Assembly: GCA_964572745.1 (NCBI GenBank)
Contig: CAZNFT010000004.1
Location: 1 to 64,000 of the forward strand
From: M50B103 sp041667565
GTDB taxonomy: Bacteria > Fidelibacterota > Fidelibacteria > Fidelibacterales > Fidelibacteraceae
Length of the DNA: 64,000 nt
Direction of reading: 5' to 3'
Part shown: piece by piece, positions 44,575 to 53,596 of the stretch
Numbering within the stretch: the first letter of the stretch is position 1
How the letters are laid out: the number at the start of each line of letters is the position of its first letter
Translations under genes and position numbers: made by a program
The notes under the pieces: model-generated
Databases searched by the model: none
Seen by the model: only the letters and a program-made list of their open reading frames with translations
What the model was told of the DNA's origin: nothing

Positions 44575-46335
44575 TTGGATAAAAAATCTATATTAGCTTT
44601 TGTTGTTATTGGTATTATTATAATTCTAATGCCTTATTATCAACAATGGCTTAATCCCATTGATCCTGCTGAAGTTGCTGCAAGTGATTCAATACGCGTT
44701 GCGCAAGAAACCCTTAATATACCAGTTGCACCACCAAAAGATTATGTGCGCCCGCAGGTTGATATTCAAACCCGAGTTGATATATCTGACGCTAAGGATG
44801 TAGTCATTGCAAATAAACAATATTATTTGCGTCTGTCTAATCTTGGTGGAGGGACTATCCGCGAATATGAATTATTAAATTATTACGATATTGATGGCAA
44901 AAATGTTCGTTTATTAGGTCCTGAATCTGATGCAAATTTAAATGTTGAGTATACAAACTTATATCAAGATCTATCAAATCTTGAATTTATTGCTTTTGAT
45001 TGCCCTCGCTTAGATAATTATAATGATGGTGATACACTTTGGGTCGATAATGAGATAAATATTGCTTATTCTGTTCTAACTCAGGATGGAATTAAAATAG
45101 AAAAAACCTTTACATTTTTCCCCGACCGATATGATTTTATTATGAATGTCGCTTTTCAGGACTATTTAGGGAAAATGGCCGGATTACGTTATTCATTAAA
45201 ATGGATGGATGGATTTGCAATTACTGAAAAAGATGTCACTGATGATATTATGTACAGCGGTGTTTATGCTCAAATGGGCGACGAATTAGTTAAGATCGAA
45301 GGTCGTCGAGCAAAAAATAATGAAGGTACTCGCGAAAAAACTGATGGTCGTACTGATTGGTTAGCATTCAAGTCTAAATATTTCACAGGATTTATCGCAC
45401 CTATACAAACACAAGGTATCCGTTCTGAAATAGAATTAGTCAAAGATAAAACATCCCGTGATTTCAATGTTTCAATGGATATGGGTCTTTCCAAAACAAA
45501 TTCTCAGCAAGATGAATATGTTATCGCTTTAATTCCTGCAGAGAAGGCTTTAATGTCATCTTATGATCTTGGCATTGAAAAAACCTTAAACCGCGGTGGT
45601 AAATTAATCAGGCCCTTTGCAGTTGCCCTGCATTGGTTGATGAAATTTCTCTATGGTTTAATCCCTAATTATGGTGTAGTCATTTTATTAATGTCCATTC
45701 TGATTAAAGTGGTGACTTTCCCTCTTACCCAGAAATCCTATTCTTCTATGAAGCGTATGCAATTGGTTCAACCAAAGATAAAAGAGTTACAAGAAAAATA
45801 TAAGAACAACCAAGAAGTATTACAGAAAAAGACTATGGAGCTGTATAAGGAAGAAAAAGTCAATCCCATGGGTGGATGTTTACCTATGCTTTTACAGATG
45901 CCAATTTTGTATGGTTTGTTCATAGTTTTCCGTACTGCTATTGAATTGCGAGGCGCACCTTTTATGCTTTGGATGCAAGATCTTGCAGCTCCGGATGCAC
46001 TTTTCAGTTTTGGGATAAGCATTCCTTTATTGGGCACAGATTTTAATATATTGCCAATACTTATGACTGTATTAATGGTTGTTCAGCAAAAACTATCTGG
46101 AACAGGCGCTATGGGCACAGGGCAACAAGCACAACAACAGAAAATGATGCAATGGATGATGCCAGCCATGATGTTCTTCTTGTTCTATCGTTTCCCATCA
46201 GGTTTGGTTTTATACTATTTGACCTTTAATGCCTTAACTATTCTTCAACAAAAATTCCTTATCAATAAGAAAGTTGAAAAGGACTTTGTAGCAACTCACA
46301 CCGGGCCTGTAGTGAAGAGTAAGAAGAAGAAATAA
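44575..46335 (+). CDS. yidC: Membrane protein insertase YidC
   Basis: The 586-residue insertase has an N-terminal membrane anchor (ILAFVVIGIIIILMPYY). A large periplasmic beta domain follows (about 70-340), then the conserved five-helix core. Core motifs are YGLIPNYGVVILLMSILIK, KEEKVNPMGGCLPMLLQMPI and a lysine-rich tail. It starts with TTG 7 nt after AAAGGAG. Its length matches Gram-negative YidC. A strong terminator follows. Confidence 0.97.
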   Translation: MDKKSILAFVVIGIIIILMPYYQQWLNPIDPAEVAASDSIRVAQETLNIPVAPPKDYVRPQVDIQTRVDISDAKDVVIANKQYYLRLSNLGGGTIREYELLNYYDIDGKNVRLLGPESDANLNVEYTNLYQDLSNLEFIAFDCPRLDNYNDGDTLWVDNEINIAYSVLTQDGIKIEKTFTFFPDRYDFIMNVAFQDYLGKMAGLRYSLKWMDGFAITEKDVTDDIMYSGVYAQMGDELVKIEGRRAKNNEGTREKTDGRTDWLAFKSKYFTGFIAPIQTQGIRSEIELVKDKTSRDFNVSMDMGLSKTNSQQDEYVIALIPAEKALMSSYDLGIEKTLNRGGKLIRPFAVALHWLMKFLYGLIPNYGVVILLMSILIKVVTFPLTQKSYSSMKRMQLVQPKIKELQEKYKNNQEVLQKKTMELYKEEKVNPMGGCLPMLLQMPILYGLFIVFRTAIELRGAPFMLWMQDLAAPDALFSFGISIPLLGTDFNILPILMTVLMVVQQKLSGTGAMGTGQQAQQQKMMQWMMPAMMFFLFYRFPSGLVLYYLTFNALTILQQKFLINKKVEKDFVATHTGPVVKSKKKK

Positions 46336-46351
46336 ATAGAAACTTAGTTAT

Positions 46352-46384
46352 AATATAAAAGCGACCATTGGTCGCTTTTATATT
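46352..46384 (+). terminator. Terminator of the rpmH-yidC operon
   Basis: AATATAAAAGCGACC and GGTCGCTTTTATATT form a perfect 15-bp stem with a 3-nt loop, 16 bp after the yidC stop codon. Confidence 0.9.
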
Positions 46385-46419
46385 ATGCTTAGTGTTTAGT
46401 TGCTTAGAAGGCAAAAACG

Positions 46420-46600
46420 AAGTTGTCATTTTGACCCGAATGAGTCACCTTTAGTGACAAATGTAGTGGAGAAATCTCCAATTAAAATGTAATTTGGTGA
46501 AATCATAATATTTTTATGGTCCTATACACCGAAGTCTATTGGCTTCGTTTCGGTATGATGAAATCAATGGATTTTTCAGAATTCGTCTTTCAAGCTTTCG
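46420..46600. repeat. Intergenic repeat of the GTCATTTTGACC / GGAGAAATCTCC type
   Basis: The tract contains GTCATTTTGACC, GAGTCACCTTTAGTGAC and GGAGAAATCTCC, then GAAGTCTATTGGCTTCG. All are short palindromes of a kind widely dispersed in genomes of this general group. No gene is present. Confidence 0.5.
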
Positions 46601-46613
46601 ACGTATCGACACC

Positions 46614-47771
46614 TTAAATACACATTTTATATAACTTAATGATGTCGTCTTTCCCCATTTCTTTTGGGCCCCCAATCTTTCCATGTTTATTACCGGCAGT
46701 TCGAATTACCGAATCTGCGAGTTCGCTCAGTTTGTCGGTGGGAAGATCAAGATCAGAGAACATCAAATCACGATCTATGCTTCTTAACCATATCCTAAAT
46801 GCTTCGATCCCCTCATCGGCATTGCTAACATTGGGATCAAAAGCTTTCCCGAAATCAATAATCTTGTCACTGAGCGTATTCTTGAATAATTCAAGATATT
46901 TTGGGAAAAGCATAGCAAGTCCTCGTCCGTGTGAAATATCGTACATGCCACTTAAGGCGTGTTCTATAGAATGCAGAGGGTAAGGACCTTCACGGCCTGC
47001 GTCGTTGATACCCATAAGTGCCACTGTTGATGCCCATGTAAATGCCGAGCGCGCATTTTTATCTTTGGGGTCTTTAATCAATCGATTTAGTGATTTCACA
47101 ACGGTACTGACTATAGATAAAGTAATACCATCATTCAAAATTGCATCTTCACCGGAAGAAAAATAGGCTTCGCTAGCGTGTGTAATAATATCTACAGCTC
47201 CATCATAAAGATAGTCTGTAGGGACTGTAGCATTTAATTCAGGGTCGATAATTGATACTTTGGGTATGGCTGCAAAACAAACAAAAGAGTTTTTATCCAT
47301 TGTTTCGTCATTGGTAACAACTCCATATGCATTCCCTTCTGATCCTGTTGCACTAAGTGTTGGTATACAAATAACGGGTAAAGAATGATGAATGGTTTTA
47401 TTTCCTGTGGTATAATCCCAAATGGAACCGTCTAATTTTGCTACCATGGCAATACCTTTAGCGGAATCCATAGCAGAACCTCCGCCTAAGCCAACAATGG
47501 CATCGACATTGAGATTTTTTGCTAAGCGACCCCCGGCGTTTACCATAGATACTCGTGGATTAGATGTAACCTTATCGTAAACATCAGCACGTACTCCGGC
47601 AGCTTCAAGTTGATTTAATAGTTCGTCAAGATAGCCATTTTTGATTACAGAGCCCGAAGAACAGACGATAAGAATTTTTAATGCATGGCGACGGATCTCT
47701 TTTCCGGCTCGTTTAAATGATCCATAGCCAAAAATAAATTTAGTTGGCATGTGCAAGGTAAAATCGTGCAT
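46614..47771 (-). CDS. Iron-containing alcohol dehydrogenase (butanol-dehydrogenase-like)
   Basis: The 385-residue enzyme resembles NADPH-dependent BdhA-type dehydrogenases. The cofactor loop is VGLGGGSAMDSAKGIA (about 93-108). Metal-site histidines lie in DIITHASEAYF and PLHSIEHALSG, then DISHGRGLAML. It probably reduces aldehydes to alcohols in fermentation. It belongs to the same superfamily as glycerol-1-phosphate dehydrogenase, but its motifs are those of the alcohol dehydrogenases. It is a single gene convergent with the yidC operon. Confidence 0.9.
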   Translation of the reverse strand: MHDFTLHMPTKFIFGYGSFKRAGKEIRRHALKILIVCSSGSVIKNGYLDELLNQLEAAGVRADVYDKVTSNPRVSMVNAGGRLAKNLNVDAIVGLGGGSAMDSAKGIAMVAKLDGSIWDYTTGNKTIHHSLPVICIPTLSATGSEGNAYGVVTNDETMDKNSFVCFAAIPKVSIIDPELNATVPTDYLYDGAVDIITHASEAYFSSGEDAILNDGITLSIVSTVVKSLNRLIKDPKDKNARSAFTWASTVALMGINDAGREGPYPLHSIEHALSGMYDISHGRGLAMLFPKYLELFKNTLSDKIIDFGKAFDPNVSNADEGIEAFRIWLRSIDRDLMFSDLDLPTDKLSELADSVIRTAGNKHGKIGGPKEMGKDDIIKLYKMCI

Positions 47772-47952
47772 TTTTTCTCCTTTTGTTCTTATGTAATTAA
47801 AATAAAGAAAAATTTCAGCAGGAAGAAAGAGAAATTACTCTAATTAGAGTTAATATTACCAATTTATTTAAAAATTCTAATAAATGATTAGTTTTTGTCT
47901 TTTGCTTTATCCGTTGTAAATTAGCCAGTAATTTAAAAAATAAGGGTGAAAT

Positions 47953-48639
47953 ATGTTTACAGTTCTTCCCGCGTTTAAATATGGCTGGCAGGAAATACAA
48001 AAGAAGCTGATGCTTTTTCTTGTTTTAACATTGATCTTTTCGGCGGCTGATATCGTTTCTTCGTATTTATTAAAGGATATTGTCATCGATGAAAATATGG
48101 ATCTTATGCAGATAAGTGAAATTCTTCCAGTCGATACTATGCTAAAGATCGCAGGGATCAGTTTTGCATTATTAATATTGAATTTCTTTGTTGTTGTTCT
48201 CGTTCTTGCAAGATTAAAAGCTGAAAAGCCTACGGATTACTTAAAACGTAAGTTTAAACTTTTCCCAAATTATATACTTTTGATGATCTTAAAAATGCTG
48301 GCTATCGGATTGGGTTTAATGTTTTTCATTGTTCCTGGAATAGTTCTTTTGCTTGCTCTGTATTTTATGGAATATTTGTTTATTGATAAAGAAATGCCCA
48401 TTTTGGATACATTTAAAGCGAGTTGGGATATAACAAAGGGTTATAGAGTTGGGATTTTCTTTTTTGAGTTTAATCTATATGTATTAGGGATGTTTCTTGC
48501 TTTTCCTCAAACTTTTTGGCCTAATACGATGATTACCTATATTCTTATGGTACTTATTAATCTTATCTGGCTACCTTTTTCCTGGAGTGCGCGAGGTTTT
48601 ATATACAAAATGGTTTGGCAGGCTAAAACCTCACTATAA
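47953..48639 (+). CDS. Integral membrane protein of unknown function
   Basis: The 228-residue protein has about six hydrophobic helices (MLFLVLTLIFSAADIVSS, IAGISFALLILNFFVVVLVLA, YILLMILKMLAIGLGLMFFIVPGIVLLLALYFMEY and others). The arrangement, with FPNYILLMIL and IVPGIVLLLALYF, resembles the YciC/DUF975-like and glycerophosphodiesterase membrane-domain families. No catalytic motif is visible. GGGTGAAAT precedes the ATG. Confidence 0.65.
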   Translation: MFTVLPAFKYGWQEIQKKLMLFLVLTLIFSAADIVSSYLLKDIVIDENMDLMQISEILPVDTMLKIAGISFALLILNFFVVVLVLARLKAEKPTDYLKRKFKLFPNYILLMILKMLAIGLGLMFFIVPGIVLLLALYFMEYLFIDKEMPILDTFKASWDITKGYRVGIFFFEFNLYVLGMFLAFPQTFWPNTMITYILMVLINLIWLPFSWSARGFIYKMVWQAKTSL

Positions 48640-48809
48640 TATTTTTCCCCGGAAAATATGACCTTGAAATGAGTTATGCTACGATAATTTGCTCATGTGT
48701 CCTTATTTCACATCTCATGAATTACAGCTTTTTATTCATAATTTTTTCAGTTATACTTAAGCGTACTGAGCAAATAACATAATTAAATTCAAAGCATCAA
48801 GGAGCAACC

Positions 48810-50297
48810 ATGGATACTTATGGCTGGTTGTCATTATTGCCACCACTGTTAGCTATTGGACTTGCAATTAAATCGCGTCAGGTTTTTTTATCCTTAGGCG
48901 CAGGTATTTGGCTGGGCTGGACAATTATAAGCTCCTGGAATCCCATTAAAGGTATGGCAGGTATGTTAAATTCCATTGTAATGGTTTTTCAGGATCCCGG
49001 GAATACACAGGTTATCATTTTTTCTGCTCTGGTGGGTTCTTTGATCGCACTTACCCAGCGTTCCGGCGGTATCGATGGTTTTGTGGAATATATTTTAAAC
49101 AAGAAATGGATAAGATCACGCAAAGGTGCAAATCTTCTTGCCTGGACTTTAGGCCTTGTTATATTTATTGAATCAAGTATCAAAATCCTTGTAGTGGGAT
49201 CGGTTTGTCGTCCTCTTTATGACAAGATGGGAATCTCCCGAGAAAAATTAGCATATATAGCAGATTCAACATCTGCACCCATTTGTATGTTAATTCCTCT
49301 CAATGCCTGGGGCGCTTTTACAATTGGTTTACTGGCAATTCAAGGCGTAGAAAACCCCACTCAAGTATTGATCCGTTCAATTCCGCTAAATTTTTACTCC
49401 ATAATCGCTGTATTGACTGTATTATTTTTTATTTTAACACCTTTTGATTTTGGGAAAATGAAAAAGGCAGAAAAGCGCGTGAGAGAAGAAGGTAAAATAT
49501 TGCCGGATGGGGCTACCCCTATGATGGATGAAAATCTCACAAATTTAAAGGCAAAAAGTGGAGTTAAAAAATTAGCTCGTAATATGATTGTTCCGATCTT
49601 GGTAATGAGTATTTTTATGCCAATCGGCCTTGTAATCACGGGATTGCAAAATCTATCAGCTGCAGCCGGAGTTAAAGTTTTATTGGGAGAGGCCTTTAAA
49701 AGTGTTGGCTTGCTCGGTCTCTTGGCTGAAGGTTCCGGTTCAACAGCCGTGTTTTGGTCGGTGATGCTGGCTATTGTAGTTGCTTCATTGATGACAAGAT
49801 TTCAAAAAACACTGAGTGGGAAAGAAATAATGGAATTGATCCTAAAAGGTGCAGGAGGTATGATCTCTTTAGCATTATTAATGATGCTGGCTTTTTCCTT
49901 GGGTTCTACTTGTAAGGAATTAGGAACCGGTGCTTTTGTTGCTCAAGGCTTATCAGCTGCATTACCGGCAAGCCTGGTGCCACTTGTAGTTTTTTTAGTT
50001 GCTGCATTTATTGCCTTTTCTACCGGCACAAGTTTTGGTACATTTGCACTGATGATTCCGCTAGCTGTTCCATTGGCGGTTAACCTGGGTGTTTCTATGC
50101 CTTTGGTTGTTTCTGCGGTACTGGGAGGAGGAGTATTTGGAGACCATTGTTCACCGATCTCCGATACCACTATAGTTGCCTCTATGGCTTCGGCTTGCGA
50201 TCATATTGATCATGTTAATACGCAATTACCTTATGCGCTGTTATCAGCTGGTATTGCTTCAATAATTTATTTAATTGTAGGATTAATCGTAGTATGA
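48810..50297 (+). CDS. NhaC-family Na+/H+ antiporter
   Basis: The 495-residue transporter has about 12 membrane helices and NhaC-family stretches. These include GAGIWLGWTIIS, LARKSGG-like TQRSGGIDGF, FIESSIKILVVGSVCRPLYDKM, SAPICMLIPLNAWGAF and GGGVFGDHCSPISDTTIVASMASACDHIDHV. Family members exchange Na+ for protons, and the exact substrate cannot be set from sequence. Its TGA overlaps the ATG of the UbiA gene by 4 bp (ATGA), so the two are co-translated. Confidence 0.88.
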   Translation: MDTYGWLSLLPPLLAIGLAIKSRQVFLSLGAGIWLGWTIISSWNPIKGMAGMLNSIVMVFQDPGNTQVIIFSALVGSLIALTQRSGGIDGFVEYILNKKWIRSRKGANLLAWTLGLVIFIESSIKILVVGSVCRPLYDKMGISREKLAYIADSTSAPICMLIPLNAWGAFTIGLLAIQGVENPTQVLIRSIPLNFYSIIAVLTVLFFILTPFDFGKMKKAEKRVREEGKILPDGATPMMDENLTNLKAKSGVKKLARNMIVPILVMSIFMPIGLVITGLQNLSAAAGVKVLLGEAFKSVGLLGLLAEGSGSTAVFWSVMLAIVVASLMTRFQKTLSGKEIMELILKGAGGMISLALLMMLAFSLGSTCKELGTGAFVAQGLSAALPASLVPLVVFLVAAFIAFSTGTSFGTFALMIPLAVPLAVNLGVSMPLVVSAVLGGGVFGDHCSPISDTTIVASMASACDHIDHVNTQLPYALLSAGIASIIYLIVGLIVV

Positions 50298-51136
50298 AAA
50301 ATGAAATTCAACCATATCTAAAGGTTTCAAGACCAGCAAATTTGCTTCTTGTATCTTTGGTTGTAATTATTACAGCAAGTTTTTTTGATCCTTTCCCGAA
50401 TTTTTGGCGGGTGCTATTATCGGTTATGACAGTTGTTTTTATGACATCTGCCGGAAACACCTTAAATGATATGTGTGATATTGAAATTGATCGCATAAAC
50501 AAACCGGATCGTCCCCTTCCTTCGGGAAAATTAACGAATGATAATGCCCGCGCTTTTATGATTGTTATGTTTGTTTTGAGTAATCTCTCTGCCCTGGTTT
50601 TAGGGTTTTGGTCGCTCATTATTTCTTTGTTTATTGCAACTCCTTTATTGCTTTGGTATGCCTATAAACTCAGACATATTGCCCTTGTAGGAAATATTGT
50701 TGTCGCCTTTCTCTCTGCACTGTCTTTTGTTTATGCTGCTCAGGCTTACGGTAATATTAGTTTAGGCTATATTCCTGCTGTATTTACTTTTATTATTTCA
50801 GTGGCAAGAGAAATTGTAAAGGATCTTGAAGATCTTGAGGGTGATAGTGCTTATGACAGTAAAACTCTTCCTGTGATCATTGGTGAAGTCCCTACCCGTA
50901 TTATTGCAGCTATTATCATTATTATCTTACTTCCGGTTTTGCCCTTTCCCTTTATCAATGGTCTATATGGTAAATGGACACTTATTGTTGGTATGCTAGG
51001 CGCTGTAGTTCCTCTGATTGCTGTTATTGTGCAGTTAATGCAAATTAAAAGAAAAATTGATTACCATCAATTGGCAATAGTACTGAAGGTTGTCATGTTT
51101 CTTGGTTTATTTGCAATATTTCTTGGAAAATTTTAA
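50294..51136 (+). CDS. UbiA prenyltransferase, DGGGP-synthase-like
   Basis: The 280-residue membrane enzyme has about eight helices and both UbiA aspartate motifs. The first is NDMCDIEID at 58-66, followed by RINKPDRPLPSG. The second is REIVKDLEDLEGD at 172-184, followed by SKTLPVIIG. These match digeranylgeranylglyceryl phosphate synthase, which attaches the second isoprenyl chain in archaeal lipid synthesis, better than UbiA, MenA or haem O synthase. Bacteroidetes and other FCB members carry relatives of uncertain role. G1P dehydrogenase and GGGP synthase are not in the window. It is co-translated with nhaC. Confidence 0.82.
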   Translation: MKNEIQPYLKVSRPANLLLVSLVVIITASFFDPFPNFWRVLLSVMTVVFMTSAGNTLNDMCDIEIDRINKPDRPLPSGKLTNDNARAFMIVMFVLSNLSALVLGFWSLIISLFIATPLLLWYAYKLRHIALVGNIVVAFLSALSFVYAAQAYGNISLGYIPAVFTFIISVAREIVKDLEDLEGDSAYDSKTLPVIIGEVPTRIIAAIIIIILLPVLPFPFINGLYGKWTLIVGMLGAVVPLIAVIVQLMQIKRKIDYHQLAIVLKVVMFLGLFAIFLGKF

Positions 51137-51317
51137 AGCAGAAGTAACTTTTAAAACCATTATTAAGAAAAAGGATGCTAATATTTGATAGATCAAAATA
51201 ATTATAGCTAAGATGAGAGAAATAAATTCAATAAGTATTTATTTTTAGCTAGTCTATGACTATATTAACAAGGAAACAAAAAGTAAAACTTAAAAATAAA
51301 AGAAAGGACATGATAAC

Positions 51318-52865
51318 ATGAAAAAAGCAAGTATAATCCTTTATTACTGCAAAGATAAAGAATTTAGCGAAGAACATCTGAAAGCACAAATTGAAGGTAT
51401 AGTTGGTCAGACTTGTCTGGATATTGAAACTATTATAATTTCTTGTGATCCCAAAGAAGCAGCAGAAAAATTTGCTGTTCTCGATCCTAAAGTTGTTGAA
51501 AGTAAACACAATCTTTCAGTCGACATGAACAAAGCGCTTTCTTTAGCAAGTGCTGAATGGCTGCTTTTGATCGATAATCGCGATAATCCGGTCATGATTA
51601 AAAAAGCTGCTATCGATGGTTTTCTCTTAGGTGCTGAACGCCAGAAAGATGCGGGCCTTTTTTACACTTCTTATGAATTGGAAGATGCAGGCGAAGTTAA
51701 GGAAATTCATTTATTAGATCACCATATTGGTCGCGTTCGTGATAATATGGATTTTGGGAAAGTTTTCTTTGTAAAGAAAAAAGCTCTTGAAGCTGTTGGT
51801 GGTTTCGATGAAGATGTTAAATATAATCAGCTTTATGATATGAGATTGAAGATCTCAGAAAAAAACAAATTATACCGTATTGCCAATCGCTATAGCGGCT
51901 CATTTTACAGAGTAGTGGCTGCAGGCAAAAAAGCTGATGTATTTGATTATCTAAAAGCAGGTAAAGATATTCAGTTAGAAGCTGAACATGTTGTTACCGA
52001 GCATCTCAAACGCATTGGCGCTTATATGGCTCCCGGTGTGTTCATGCCTAAAAACACAGAACATAAAGATGTTTCGACTATAAAAGCATCTGTCATTATT
52101 CCTGTTGGAAATCGTCCTGAATTTATTGGTCAGGCTATTGAAAGTGTTCACCGCCAGACTGTCCAGGATATCGAAGTTCTTGTGATGGTTAATGGTGGTG
52201 ATAATGATCCAACGGCTGACGTTGTCCGTGAATACATGGAAGGCGGCGCAAAATATGATGCTTCTAAACCGGAAGTTCGCTTAGAAGTTATTGATATTAA
52301 CTCCATTGGTATGTGCCTGAACCTTGGTGCAAAAAAGGCTCGTGGTAAATATTATGTACAACTGGATTCAGATGATCAGTTAATTGAAGATGCTGTAGAA
52401 AAAGTTTTGGCTGTATATGAAACAGATCCTGAGATCGGCATGGTGATCGGTTCTTACGAAGTGTGGGAAAAACATGCAGACGATACAATTACCCGCGTAG
52501 AAGAAATCCCTGTTGTAACTCACGATGAATGGACAGATGACAACGGTCGCAATAACCTGCTTCGTATTAACGGTGCCGGTGCTCCTCGTTCAGCTAAGAT
52601 TGAAGTGATCAAGAATGCCGGTTATTTCAGTATCAATGATGACCCTTACGCTCGTAACTATGGTGAAGATTACGAATTGGTAGGTAAGGTTGCGGATATG
52701 TATAAGATCGGTCGCGTATGGGATCCTATCTATAAAGTTATTCGCCATGATGGTGGAACTGACCATAATATTGATCAGCATACAATTGATCGTAATGATA
52801 ACGCAAAAGATTGGGTCCGTATGGAAGCCATTCTTCGTCGTCAGAAATTTAATGCAAATAGGTAA
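51318..52865 (+). CDS. Family 2 glycosyltransferase with two GT-A regions
   Basis: The 515-residue protein appears to contain two GT-A folds. The first (about 1-225) is degenerate: it has SIILYYCKDKE, LLIDNRDNP in place of a DxD, and FVKKKALEAVGGFDEDV. The second (about 250-510) is canonical: KASVIIPVGNRPEFIGQAIESVHRQT, YVQLDSDDQLIEDAV (DxD), and a late ED motif in NYGEDYELVGKV. It probably builds surface polysaccharide, with unknown sugar. No membrane segment is visible. A strong terminator follows, so it is a single-gene unit. Confidence 0.83.
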   Translation: MKKASIILYYCKDKEFSEEHLKAQIEGIVGQTCLDIETIIISCDPKEAAEKFAVLDPKVVESKHNLSVDMNKALSLASAEWLLLIDNRDNPVMIKKAAIDGFLLGAERQKDAGLFYTSYELEDAGEVKEIHLLDHHIGRVRDNMDFGKVFFVKKKALEAVGGFDEDVKYNQLYDMRLKISEKNKLYRIANRYSGSFYRVVAAGKKADVFDYLKAGKDIQLEAEHVVTEHLKRIGAYMAPGVFMPKNTEHKDVSTIKASVIIPVGNRPEFIGQAIESVHRQTVQDIEVLVMVNGGDNDPTADVVREYMEGGAKYDASKPEVRLEVIDINSIGMCLNLGAKKARGKYYVQLDSDDQLIEDAVEKVLAVYETDPEIGMVIGSYEVWEKHADDTITRVEEIPVVTHDEWTDDNGRNNLLRINGAGAPRSAKIEVIKNAGYFSINDDPYARNYGEDYELVGKVADMYKIGRVWDPIYKVIRHDGGTDHNIDQHTIDRNDNAKDWVRMEAILRRQKFNANR

Positions 52866-52922
52866 TTTGCAATTGTTAACCGGTGACCAGTAAACGGAAA
52901 TCGGTTTAATGATAAATTGTAG

Positions 52923-52951
52923 GAGCGGACCAGAGTGTCCGCTCTTTTTTT
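52923..52951 (+). terminator. Terminator of the glycosyltransferase gene
   Basis: GAGCGGAC and GTCCGCTC pair perfectly across a 6-nt loop and are followed by a run of seven T. Confidence 0.9.
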
Positions 52952-52980
52952 ATTGTACGAAAATCATCATATCGTTTTTA

Positions 52981-53250
52981 AATAGCCTCTGGTTTCCACC
53001 TTCGCTAAAGCTTCGGCGGACAGGTAAACCCGAGGCTATTGATTTTTAGATAATAAATTTTAAAAGGGCGACTCTAAAGTCGCCGTACATTTAATTAGCG
53101 ACAAGAAAAAGCTTGTGCAATTTTTTTGGGAGACGCACCATGGCGCGTCTTATTATCACAATGGATTCTCAGGCTTTTGAAAACATATTATTGGTTTACA
53201 AAAAAGCAAGGGCAATGAAATATTAAGAGACGCGATGAATTGCGTCTGTA
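52981..53250. repeat. Cluster of distinct palindromic repeats
   Basis: Four hairpin-type units are adjacent. A 60-bp unit (52981-53040) has pairing ends AATAGCCTC...GAGGCTATT. GGCGAC/GTCGCC is at 53067-53084, and AGACGC/GCGTCT pairs are at 53131-53150 and 53228-53247. Each resembles dispersed intergenic repeats, and this gap acts as a collection site. Confidence 0.75.
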
Positions 53251-53300
53251 CATTTTATCACCGACAAGAGAAACTTATCCACTATATCCTGCCGTGCCCT

Positions 53301-53500
53301 TCCGTAGTCCCGACTTTCTGGGACACAGGAGGGTTATCCTATAAATAAACAATCCTGTTTATCCTGTCTAAAGATTATCCTCTGATCCTGTCAGAAAGAC
53401 ATTCTTGTCATCCTGTTATCCCGTCTAAATAAATCTAAAGCATCCTGTTATCTTGTCAAGAAAATCCAAAAGATCCAGTAATCCTGTCTAATACTATTAG
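53301..53500. repeat. Degenerate ATCCTGT repeat tract
   Basis: About 200 bp consist mainly of variants of TTATCCTGTC and ATCCTGTTATC at irregular spacing. The same words build the 59-bp tandem repeat at 61913-62180. Confidence 0.8.
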
Positions 53501-53596
53501 GTCTGTCTCGTCAAAATATCAATTGACAAATTGCATTTAAAGTGAAAACATTGTACCTTTACGAGAATTTTATTGAAAAACTTAAACGGAGAGACT

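Noticed and set aside
46614..47771. Glycerol-1-phosphate dehydrogenase partner for the DGGGPS-like gene
   Set aside because: The motifs (GGGSAMDSAKG, histidine pattern) are those of butanol-type alcohol dehydrogenases, not of AraM/EgsA.
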